Below, one piece after another: positions 22,556 through 29,374 of a stretch of DNA of 40,215 nucleotides; the first letter of the stretch is position 1, and each line of letters starts with the position of its first letter. Position numbers and translations under genes: made by a program. Source of the DNA: Syntrophales bacterium (GTDB taxonomy: Bacteria; Desulfobacterota; Syntrophia; Syntrophales; UBA2210); contig JALOBE010000024.1 of assembly GCA_023228425.1 (NCBI GenBank), forward strand, positions 1 to 40,215, written 5' to 3'. The notes beneath the pieces are model-generated. The model saw nothing but the letters and a program-made list of their open reading frames with translations. It was not told where the DNA came from and made no database searches.

Positions 22556-23755
22556 TCAGACAATCTCCCGTCCGATGATCATGTCCTGCACTTCCCGGGT
22601 TCCCTCGTAGATATCGATGATGTGTGCATCCCGGACGAGCTTCGATATTTCGTATTCCGCCATGAATCCGTAACCGCCGTGAAGGTGAAGCCCCTCGGAA
22701 CTGCAGAAAATTGCCGCCTCGGCGGCCGTGTTCTTGGCCAGGGAGGAAAAAATTCCCCGGTCCGGCGCGGACTCCCGGACTTTCCAGGCGGCTTTCATGA
22801 GAACGGCCTCGGCGAGCTCGATTTTTTTCCACATGGTAACCAGGGTGTTCCGGGCCACGGGAAGATCGCAGATCCTCCGGCCGAACTGAAACCGGTTCCG
22901 TGTATAGGCCAGTGTCACGTCAAAGGCCCTTCTGGCGAGACCCAGTCCGATGGCGGCCACCATGGGACGGGCAAAGTCAAGTACATCCACGGCGTAATGA
23001 AATCCGAGCCTCCGGTTTCCTATGATCCAGTTCTCAGGGATCACCAGGTCTTCAAAGGTAACAGTTGCCGTGTTGGACAGGTGCTGACCCAGTTTTTCTT
23101 CCGGTTTTCCGGTAGTTATGGTCCCTCCTTCGGGCATCCGTATCGTCCGGCCTCCTCGGGGCAGGGCTGTCATCTCGCCCCCCGTCACCGCGTCGTGGGG
23201 AATCACCAGGCAGGCGATTATCATGCCGTCGGGCTTTCCCACCTTGCAGAATACCGTGAACTGCGTTGCCACCGACGCGTTGGTGATGAAGCATTTTTCA
23301 CCGTTCAGCACATACCGTCCGTCGTTCCCCTTCCGTATGAATGTTGTCATGGCGCTGTTGTCCGAACCCGCTCCCGGTTCGGTGAGACAGAAGGACGCCA
23401 GGGCCGGTCCTTCGGCAAAGGGACGGAGGAAGGACTCTTGTTGTTCCTCTGTCCCGTGCATGGCGATAACCACATTGGCAAGATCGTTGCACATGGCCGA
23501 GGTGGACAGGCCCGTGTCACCGTAGGAGAGTTCCCTGATGATGAGGGCCGTGGACAGAAGATCCAGGTCATACCCTCGGATGGCCGCCGGCATGGAGAGG
23601 TTGAGAAACCCCAGCTCCCAGGCCTTTCGAACCAGGTCGACGGGGAAATCCCTTCCCCTGTCCAATTCCATGATCCGGGGCAGCACGTCCTGCTTTACAA
23701 ACTTTTGCACCGTTTCAACATAGCGGCGCTGGTCGTCGGAGAGGTTAAAATCCAT
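22556..23755 (-). CDS. Acyl-CoA dehydrogenase family protein in the FAS-like operon
   Basis: 399 residues with the complete family architecture: N-terminal helical domain (MDFNLSDDQRRYVETVQKF), the FAD-contacting FCLTEPGAGSDNSAM and ITNASVATQFTVFCKV segments, and the C-terminal QFGRRICDLP and LHLHGGYGFMAEYEI. The catalytic base is kept: Glu384 in IYEGTREVQ. These enzymes normally oxidise acyl-CoA to trans-2-enoyl-CoA, passing electrons to ETF. In a synthase operon with no FabI/FabK/FabL/FabV-type enoyl reductase it might work in reverse or put a double bond into a bound chain; both are inference. It lies 27 bases after fabD and two bases before the KAS III-like gene. Confidence 0.92.
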   Translation of the reverse strand: MDFNLSDDQRRYVETVQKFVKQDVLPRIMELDRGRDFPVDLVRKAWELGFLNLSMPAAIRGYDLDLLSTALIIRELSYGDTGLSTSAMCNDLANVVIAMHGTEEQQESFLRPFAEGPALASFCLTEPGAGSDNSAMTTFIRKGNDGRYVLNGEKCFITNASVATQFTVFCKVGKPDGMIIACLVIPHDAVTGGEMTALPRGGRTIRMPEGGTITTGKPEEKLGQHLSNTATVTFEDLVIPENWIIGNRRLGFHYAVDVLDFARPMVAAIGLGLARRAFDVTLAYTRNRFQFGRRICDLPVARNTLVTMWKKIELAEAVLMKAAWKVRESAPDRGIFSSLAKNTAAEAAIFCSSEGLHLHGGYGFMAEYEISKLVRDAHIIDIYEGTREVQDMIIGREIV

Positions 23756-23782
23756 AGGGGGCTTTCCTTTGCTGGTGTACTG

Positions 23783-24739
23783 TCAGGATGGTTCGTCGGC
23801 TCCGGCGAAGACCCGCTCGGCGGCGTTCACGGTGGTGATGGATCTGCAGGCGATATTGACGGTCTTGAAAAATTCTCTCAACGGCCTGCCGGGACCGATT
23901 TCCAGGATATCTCCCGCCCGGGAGGCTATGGCGGCCATGTTGTCGGTCCACCGGACGGCGCCGGAAAGCTGTGCCACGAGCCGTTCAATGATGCTATCGT
24001 GATCGGGGTCGTGGAATGTTCCGGTGTAATTGCAGGTAACACGGTTCGCCGCCGAGGGGTCGAGAGTATTCCTGATTCCTTCCAGCACCTCGCGAAAGGG
24101 TCTCTTGATAGCATTCATGAAGCGGCTGTGAAAGGGGGCACTCACGAAAAGCTGGACATAGCGGAAATAAGGCCGGAAACGCCAGGCCCTGTCGATGCGG
24201 CTTTCAGCTTCGTCGAGACCCCTGGTTTCACCGCTGATGACCACCTGCATCGTTGAATTTATGTTGGCGATATCCACGGGAAGACCGTTCAGCATGGGTT
24301 CCAGCTCTTCCGGGGAGAGATCTTCGGCTATAAGGGCCGCCATTCCGCCCATACCCGGGGGAGCCGCCTGCTGCATGAGTTTTCCGCGGGCCTGCACCAG
24401 CCGGAGGGCGTCGGCGAAGGGGATGACGCCCGCGGCGACGAGGGCCGTGTATTCGCCCAGGCTGTGGCCGCCAAAGCAGACCGTATGAGGGTCCCATCGC
24501 TCCACGACAACCCTGTGCATGGCGATTTCCGTCGTCAGAATGCATGGCTGTGAGTATTCGGACAGGTTCAGCCGGTGATCTTCCCCGAAGCATAGAGCCG
24601 CCACATCGTAGCCCAGTGCCTCCGACGCTTCCCGGTAGACGTCTCTGGCGACGGCGCTTTCGTCATAGAAATCCTTTCCCATGCCCGGCCTCTGGCAGCC
24701 CTGGCCCGGGAAGACGATTGCCCGTGGTCTGTCGTTCAT
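23783..24739 (-). CDS. fabD: Malonyl-CoA:ACP transacylase
   Basis: 318 residues. Moves malonyl from CoA to the ACP to supply extender units. IVFPGQGCQRPGMG (8-21), the nucleophile elbow GGHSLGEYTAL with Ser93, Arg118 (VQARGKLMQQ) and His204 (APFHSRFM) match FabD point by point, including the malonate-binding Arg. It is the first gene of the operon, 34 bases downstream of the predicted sigma-54 transcription start. ATG 24739 carries a strong GGAGGAAAGAGAGG upstream; the open frame upstream of it reaches into the promoter region and is not used. A cluster-borne FabD suggests the pathway is supplied independently of housekeeping synthesis. Confidence 0.93.
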   Translation of the reverse strand: MNDRPRAIVFPGQGCQRPGMGKDFYDESAVARDVYREASEALGYDVAALCFGEDHRLNLSEYSQPCILTTEIAMHRVVVERWDPHTVCFGGHSLGEYTALVAAGVIPFADALRLVQARGKLMQQAAPPGMGGMAALIAEDLSPEELEPMLNGLPVDIANINSTMQVVISGETRGLDEAESRIDRAWRFRPYFRYVQLFVSAPFHSRFMNAIKRPFREVLEGIRNTLDPSAANRVTCNYTGTFHDPDHDSIIERLVAQLSGAVRWTDNMAAIASRAGDILEIGPGRPLREFFKTVNIACRSITTVNAAERVFAGADEPS

Positions 24740-24784
24740 GGCGCGCCTCTCTTTCCTCCCGTTGTGTTCTCCATAGATAACCAC

Positions 24785-24799
24785 GCACCATTCGTGCCA
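24785..24799 (-). promoter_or_regulatory. Sigma-54 (-24/-12) promoter of the FAS-like operon
   Basis: On the minus strand the sequence reads TGGCACG AATG GTGC against the sigma-54 consensus TGGCACG-N4-TTGC: 10 of 11 conserved positions match, and the essential GG and GC are exactly 10 bases apart. It lies 46 bases from the fabD ATG in the correct orientation, leaving a leader of about 34 bases with a good ribosome binding site. A dyad upstream (24918-24947) could bind the activator that sigma-54 requires. Confidence 0.65.
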
Positions 24800-24811
24800 G
24801 GATGGCAGGCG

Positions 24812-24839
24812 TTACGGACTTTTCGTGAAGAAGCCGTAA
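24812..24839. promoter_or_regulatory. Imperfect dyad just upstream of the sigma-54 element
   Basis: TTACGG (24812-24817) and CCGTAA (24834-24839), with partly paired inner arms (CTTTTC against GAAGAAG). It lies 13 bases upstream of the -24 element. It could be an operator or IHF/regulator contact, or a remnant of the R1 right end, which has a similar GAGCTTTTTACGAAGCCGTC word. No function is shown. Confidence 0.3.
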
Positions 24840-24917
24840 ATACGAGCCGTTGCCGATACCATTCCCTGTTGTGTCGCCGAAGGCGGGTGCGTTCCGGGTG
24901 CGTACGCCGTTACACAG

Positions 24918-24947
24918 CGGGAAGACAGGTACGCAGCGGTCTTCCCG
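24918..24947. promoter_or_regulatory. Perfect dyad, candidate enhancer-binding site for the sigma-54 promoter
   Basis: CGGGAAGAC (24918-24926) and GTCTTCCCG (24939-24947) are a perfect 9-bp inverted repeat with a 12-base spacer. It sits 119-148 bases upstream of the -24 element, the usual distance for upstream activating sequences bound by NtrC-type dimers. The dyad length (30 bp) is larger than the 17-18 bp of NtrC itself. Activity is inference. Confidence 0.45.
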
Positions 24948-24990
24948 AGAGGGAAACCCGGCGGAACGGTCGAAGCGGCCAACAAAAGTA

Positions 24991-25017
24991 TTGATAAAGC
25001 GTCTTGAATAATATAAA
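24991..25017 (+). promoter_or_regulatory. Possible promoter of glmM
   Basis: TTGATA (24991-24996) and TATAAA (25012-25017) in the only AT-rich patch of the gap, but the spacer is 15 bases, shorter than ideal. Transcription from it would pass through repeat R1 copy 4 to the glmM ATG at 25201. Confidence 0.3.
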
Positions 25018-25034
25018 AAGCCTTCGTTACGGTT

Positions 25035-25164
25035 GACGGCTTCGTAATACATGTACCGGAGGCTTGATTGTGCTCCGGTCTTCGTCACTGCGGCGTGCCT
25101 CACAGTACGCCTCATTCCTCCGGATGTGCGCGCTGTGCCCCAGGGAGCTTTTTACGATGCCGTC
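25035..25164 (+). repeat. Dispersed repeat R1, copy 4 (130 bp)
   Basis: Ends GACGGCTTCGTA (25035-25046) and TACGATGCCGTC (25153-25164), 11 of 12 complementary. The core shares GTACCGGAGGCTTGAT, CGTCACTGCGGCGTGCCTC, CGCCTCATTCCTCCGGATGT and CAGGGAGCTTTTTA with other copies. It lies in the presumed leader of glmM, 36 bases before its ATG. Confidence 0.8.
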
Positions 25165-25200
25165 ATTATTCACAGGCGGTGCTTTCAAGGAGAACCGTGA

Positions 25201-26550
25201 ATGGGAAAGCTCTTCGGAACCGACGGGATACGGGGTGTTGCCAACGAGTATCCCATGACGGCGAACATGGCCATGGAAATCGGCAAGGCAACGGCCCACG
25301 TTTTCAAAAAAAAGGGACACCAGCCGAGAATAATCGTCGGCAAAGATACCCGGATTTCGGGGTACATGATAGAGAGCGCCCTCGTTTCAGGAATCTGTTC
25401 CATGGGGGTTGACGCCATACAGGTGGGGCCCATGCCGACGCCGGGCATTGCCTTTCTGACCATCAGCATGCGCGTTGACGCGGGCATCGTCATCTCCGCT
25501 TCCCATAATCCGTTTCAGGATAATGGAATCAAAATTTTTTCTGCTGAAGGCTACAAGCTTCCCGATGAAAAGGAGCGGGAGATCGAAGAACTGATTTTTG
25601 CGAACAGCATGGGCAAGCTCCATCCGTCGCCGGACAAGCTGGGCAAGGTATACCGGATTGACGGCGCCCGGGACCGCTATATCGTTTTTCTCAAGAGCAC
25701 CTTCCCGAAGGAATGTACGCTGGAAGGCGTCAAAGTGGTTCTCGACTGCGCGAACGGGGCAACCTATCGGGTCGGACCGGACACGTTTTTTGAACTGGGC
25801 GCTGAGGTAATCTCCATCTTCGACAAACCCGACGGCCGGAACATCAACGCCGACTGCGGTTCCCAGCACACGGAGGCCCTTGCTGAAAAAGTGGTGAAAT
25901 CCGGCGCCGATGTGGGATTTGCCTTTGACGGAGACGGTGACCGTCTCATCGCGGTCGACGAGCGCGGCGGAGTCCTGACGGGGGACCAGATCATGGCAAT
26001 CTGTGCCTTGGACTTGAAAAAGAGGGGCCTGCTGAAGAACAATCTCGTGGTGACCACCGTTATGAGCAACGCCGGTTTCGGCCAGTGCATGAAGAAACTC
26101 GGCATCGACTACGCGATGACAAAGGTTGGAGACCGCTATGTCCTTGAAGAAATGAAGGTCAGGGACGCGGTTATCGGCGGTGAAGATTCGGGGCACATCA
26201 TATTTTTGGACCACCATACGTCGGGAGATGGAATTCTTACGGCGCTCCAGCTGATGGCGGTCATGAAGCGCAGCGACAGGCCGCTGTCGGAACTGAAGGG
26301 CCTGATGAAGGTCTTTCCCCAGGAAATCATCAATGTCGATGTCCGGTCGAAGCCTGATATCGACACGATTCCGGAGATTGTAAGGATAATCGACGAAGTG
26401 GAAATGAGGCTCGGTGACTCCGGCAGGGTCCTGGTGCGCTACTCCGGAACCCAGCCAATGTGCCGCGTCATGGTCGAGGGCCCCTCCGATGACGAAACGC
26501 TGTCCTGCTGCACCGCCATAGCCGACGTGGTGCGAACCTGCCTCGGTTAA
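25201..26550 (+). CDS. glmM: Phosphoglucosamine mutase
   Basis: 449 residues, the normal length. Interconverts glucosamine-6-phosphate and glucosamine-1-phosphate on the way to UDP-GlcNAc for peptidoglycan and LPS. MGKLFGTDGIRGVAN is the standard GlmM N-terminus; the phosphorylated Ser101 lies in ISASHNPFQDNG; the Mg2+ loop DGDGDR is at 243-248; the sugar loop GGEDSGHIIF and the phosphate loop RYSGTQPMCRVM follow. AAGGAG is 8 bases before the ATG. The NagB-like gene follows 48 bases downstream in the same direction; both act on glucosamine-6-phosphate, which makes co-regulation sensible. Confidence 0.95.
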   Translation: MGKLFGTDGIRGVANEYPMTANMAMEIGKATAHVFKKKGHQPRIIVGKDTRISGYMIESALVSGICSMGVDAIQVGPMPTPGIAFLTISMRVDAGIVISASHNPFQDNGIKIFSAEGYKLPDEKEREIEELIFANSMGKLHPSPDKLGKVYRIDGARDRYIVFLKSTFPKECTLEGVKVVLDCANGATYRVGPDTFFELGAEVISIFDKPDGRNINADCGSQHTEALAEKVVKSGADVGFAFDGDGDRLIAVDERGGVLTGDQIMAICALDLKKRGLLKNNLVVTTVMSNAGFGQCMKKLGIDYAMTKVGDRYVLEEMKVRDAVIGGEDSGHIIFLDHHTSGDGILTALQLMAVMKRSDRPLSELKGLMKVFPQEIINVDVRSKPDIDTIPEIVRIIDEVEMRLGDSGRVLVRYSGTQPMCRVMVEGPSDDETLSCCTAIADVVRTCLG

Positions 26551-26598
26551 AGGATCAAATCCTGACGGTACCGGATTCCCGGGTTGTGAGGAAATTCC

Positions 26599-27627
26599 AT
26601 GTCATTCAAGGTCATTGTAACCCGCGATTTTGACCACATGAGCGAAGTTGCCGCCCGCCTGGTTGTCGAAGATATCACCGCCGGACTGTCCCGCAGGTCT
26701 CATTACAACCTTGGCCTTGCCACGGGAAACACGCCCACCGGCCTGTACAAGCATCTTGCCAAGGCGGCCAACGGCGGGGTGTTTGAAGGATCACGGATCA
26801 GGAGCTTCAACCTCGATGAATACGTGGGCCTTCCCGGTGAAAACGCGCAGCAGCGGACCCTGCACTGCGAAAGCTACAGTTATTTCATGATCCGGGAACT
26901 TTTCGGCCTCATGGCGTCCAGGATCGGCGAAGCGTCCATTCCCTGGGGTGCCCTTATAGACCGGAATCTCATGGAGCATGAACTGGCCGGGAATCCCGCC
27001 GACTGGGAAGAGAGGGGAACGGACAGGGGGAAGGCGATCGTCATACGAACGGATGCCGCGTCGGACTACCTCCGCTGGATCAGACGGGACATTCTCGACG
27101 CCTACGAGCGGAAAATTGAAGAAGCCGGCGGCATTGACCTTCACGTGATCGGAATAGGAAGCCGGGGGCACATCGCCTTTCATGAAGTGGGCATCCCCTT
27201 CGAAGGGAACCGGATGATCCTGGTAAAACTTGACGAGAACACCATCGTCGATGCCGTTTCCGACGGTCACTTCAGCACCCCGGCGGCGGGCCCCCGTTAT
27301 GCCATATCCATGGGTGCCGAGCTGGTCTACCGGGCAAAGACCGTGCTCCTCCTGGCAAACGGGCCACGGAAGGCCGGACCCGTGGCGGAATCGCTTCTGG
27401 GGGACGTCACCTGCGACATCCCGGTTTCATACAGCCGGCAGTACCACCGTTCGGGAGGACGCATGATCTATGTCCTTGACAGGGAGTCGGCCCGCCATCT
27501 GAACGGGCGGGGAGAGATCCTTCAGAAGCGGGGAATCGAACTGGAGGACATCAGCGACAGGGGACCGTCCCGGTTGTTGAGCGATCTGCGGTTTTCCCGG
27601 GACCCCGGCACCGGGACCCTGGTGTGA
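26599..27627 (+). CDS. NagB-family (glucosamine-6-phosphate deaminase-like) protein with altered active site
   Basis: 342 residues, about 75 more than E. coli NagB. NagB interconverts glucosamine-6-phosphate and fructose-6-phosphate plus ammonia. Fold marks are clear: LATGNTPTGLY phosphate loop, FNLDEYVGL with Asp73 (equivalent to Asp72), and GPRKAGPVAESLLG with the conserved Lys. The catalytic loop usually reads G-x-D-G-H-I-A-F-N-E; here GSRGHIAFHEVG has Arg190 where E. coli has Asp141 and His for Asn, while His192 and Glu197 are kept. An extra segment (about 115-160) and a C-terminal tail (about 310-342) are added. It follows glmM, so a related sugar-phosphate reaction, perhaps in the synthetic direction, is plausible but unproven. 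Confidence 0.78.
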   Translation: MSFKVIVTRDFDHMSEVAARLVVEDITAGLSRRSHYNLGLATGNTPTGLYKHLAKAANGGVFEGSRIRSFNLDEYVGLPGENAQQRTLHCESYSYFMIRELFGLMASRIGEASIPWGALIDRNLMEHELAGNPADWEERGTDRGKAIVIRTDAASDYLRWIRRDILDAYERKIEEAGGIDLHVIGIGSRGHIAFHEVGIPFEGNRMILVKLDENTIVDAVSDGHFSTPAAGPRYAISMGAELVYRAKTVLLLANGPRKAGPVAESLLGDVTCDIPVSYSRQYHRSGGRMIYVLDRESARHLNGRGEILQKRGIELEDISDRGPSRLLSDLRFSRDPGTGTLV

Positions 27628-27733
27628 CACAGCCTGTACCGGCGGCGGGCATCTTCCGTGCCACTGTTTTAAACGCGCCCCACCGGCGTTCGAAAGGCGC
27701 GGGCCGCTCTCGGGGCCGCGCCGGGGAACCCTT

Positions 27734-29259
27734 ATGGAGACTTTTGCCCTCGCCGCGATCAGTCTGACCATCGCCACATCGCTGCTTTTGAAAAAGAAGG
27801 CTGAACCGCTTCATCGTGCCTATGGATTTATCTGTCTCGTTCTGGCCTGTGAACGGGGAAGCTTTTTCCTCTTCAGTATCACGGGAGGTGGGTTCTGGAG
27901 GATCCTCCATGCCTTGGGTGTGGCCACCCTCGCCCCCCTCTGTGTCTTCTTTTTCAGCCGTTTCATCGGACATCGGGATGTCCTGTTCGTGCGGAACATG
28001 TCCTGGTACGTTCTTGTCGGGGCGTGCGGCGCGGGCATTGCCTATTTGCTGTTTCAGGAACACTACGTCATCCCCGTGTCCACAGGACTTTACGGCTACA
28101 CCATCCTGGTGCTGGCATTGTGTTTTGCGGCCCTCATCCAGGCAACTCTCAGAGCCGAAGGAGTTCGAAGAAAACGTCTCGGCTACGTGGTCATCGCCGT
28201 GGTCGTCTGGGGCCTTCTGAGCCTCAGCGACATCCTGCGGCTTGCCGGATTCCAGATGCCGTCCCTATCGGAAATCGCGGGCGCTGCCCTGGTGTATTTT
28301 ATCCTGATCATAATCGTCTATCCCCGGCTTCCGGAACTGCATGAAATCATGGCACGGGCCGTCATCATCTTCATGCTTATTTTCTTTGTGGTCGCGCTGT
28401 TTTACACGATCGGCTTCATTTTCGGCACGTCGGAACCCCTGCCCGCCTTCAACCTGGTGTTCATGGCGTCCTTTATTGTCGTCATATTCATTGATCCCGT
28501 GAAACTGCTCCTCAAACGGGCCGTAAGCTATTTTTTCTTTGAGGGACGGATCGCCTTTACGTCTCTCTTCGCTCTCGAAGACGAGGTGGAAAAAGAAAAA
28601 TCACTTTTTCTGGAAGAGATGTCGCGGGGACTTGCCCATGAATACGGAATCCTCTGGGATCAATCAAGGGTGCCGCCCAGTATCTCAAGACGGGTGCCGA
28701 TCCGGACGAGGCACAACAGTTACTGGGTGTCATAACCGAAGAAGCAGATCGCCTCGGCAATGTGGTCTCGCGGTTCCTGGGCTATGCGAATCCCTATGTG
28801 GTCGACGCAAAACCCCGGGACATGAACGCCCTGGTTGAGCGGACGCTGGACCTGATACGGCGGGACGATTTTCCCGAGAGCATTGTCATAACGACCGATC
28901 TTGCCCCCGATCTGCCGCCGGTGCCGCTCGATGAGGAACTGTTCATGCAGGTTATCTTCAATATCGTACTCAATGCCCTGGAGGCAATGCCCGACGGCGG
29001 GACACTGACCATAACATCGGCAGCCCACGAAGGTGGGGAGGGGCGGACGGTAGAGCTCACCGTCGCCGACACCGGACCGGGAATTTCCAGGAATGACATG
29101 AAGGATCTGTTCAAACCCTTTTATACGACAAAAAAGGGCGGGACCGGTCTCGGGCTCGCCATCTGTCGGAAGATCATAAGTGAACACGCAGGCTACATCG
29201 GTGTCTCTTCACAGACGGGAAAAGGTACTGAATTTAATATTGTTCTTCCTGTCGATTGA
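27734..29259 (+). pseudogene. Membrane sensor histidine kinase, split by a one-base deletion in the H-box
   Basis: The first frame (27734-28735) encodes about seven membrane helices (residues 5-260) and then EEMSRGLAHE, where it falls into a wrong frame and ends. From 28645 the next frame continues RNPLGSIKGAAQYL, through the N box (FNIVLNALEAMPDGG), G1 (VADTGPGI), F box and G2 (KGGTGLGLAICRKII), to a stop at 29257-29259. Adding one base after 28642 (GAA-TA-CGG to GAA-ATA-CGG) restores a perfect H-E-I-R-N-P-L phospho-acceptor motif. So an intact kinase of ~508 residues has lost one base in its catalytic core, by mutation or by sequencing error. It sits 115 bases before its likely partner, the NtrC-type regulator. 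Confidence 0.85.
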
Positions 29260-29291
29260 ACCTGACACCATGGCCCTTCCACGTAAACCGC

Positions 29292-29323
29292 TTGACAGCA
29301 GCGGCGGAACCGGACTAGGTTCC
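29292..29323 (+). promoter_or_regulatory. Possible internal promoter with overlapping dyad before the regulator gene
   Basis: TTGACA (29292-29297) and TAGGTT (29316-29321), spacer 18. GGAACC (29306-29311) and GGTTCC (29318-29323) form an inverted repeat over the -10. Such a promoter would let the regulator be made apart from the kinase. The -10 is weak. Confidence 0.3.
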
Positions 29324-29374
29324 TCTTCATACACCATTCCCCGGCCCGTGCCGGCGAATCATGTCCGGATACCT

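Noticed and set aside
22622..24256. A 544-codon plus-strand open frame across the acyl-CoA dehydrogenase and fabD genes.
   Set aside because: It is the antisense shadow of two genes with full catalytic motifs; it has no domain and crosses two gene boundaries.
27649..27663. A second sigma-54-like element on the minus strand (TGGCACG-GAAG-ATGC, 10 of 11 matches).
   Set aside because: It points back into the nagB-like gene with no minus-strand gene downstream. About 0.65 such matches are expected by chance in the window, so I treat it as coincidence, though antisense transcription cannot be excluded.
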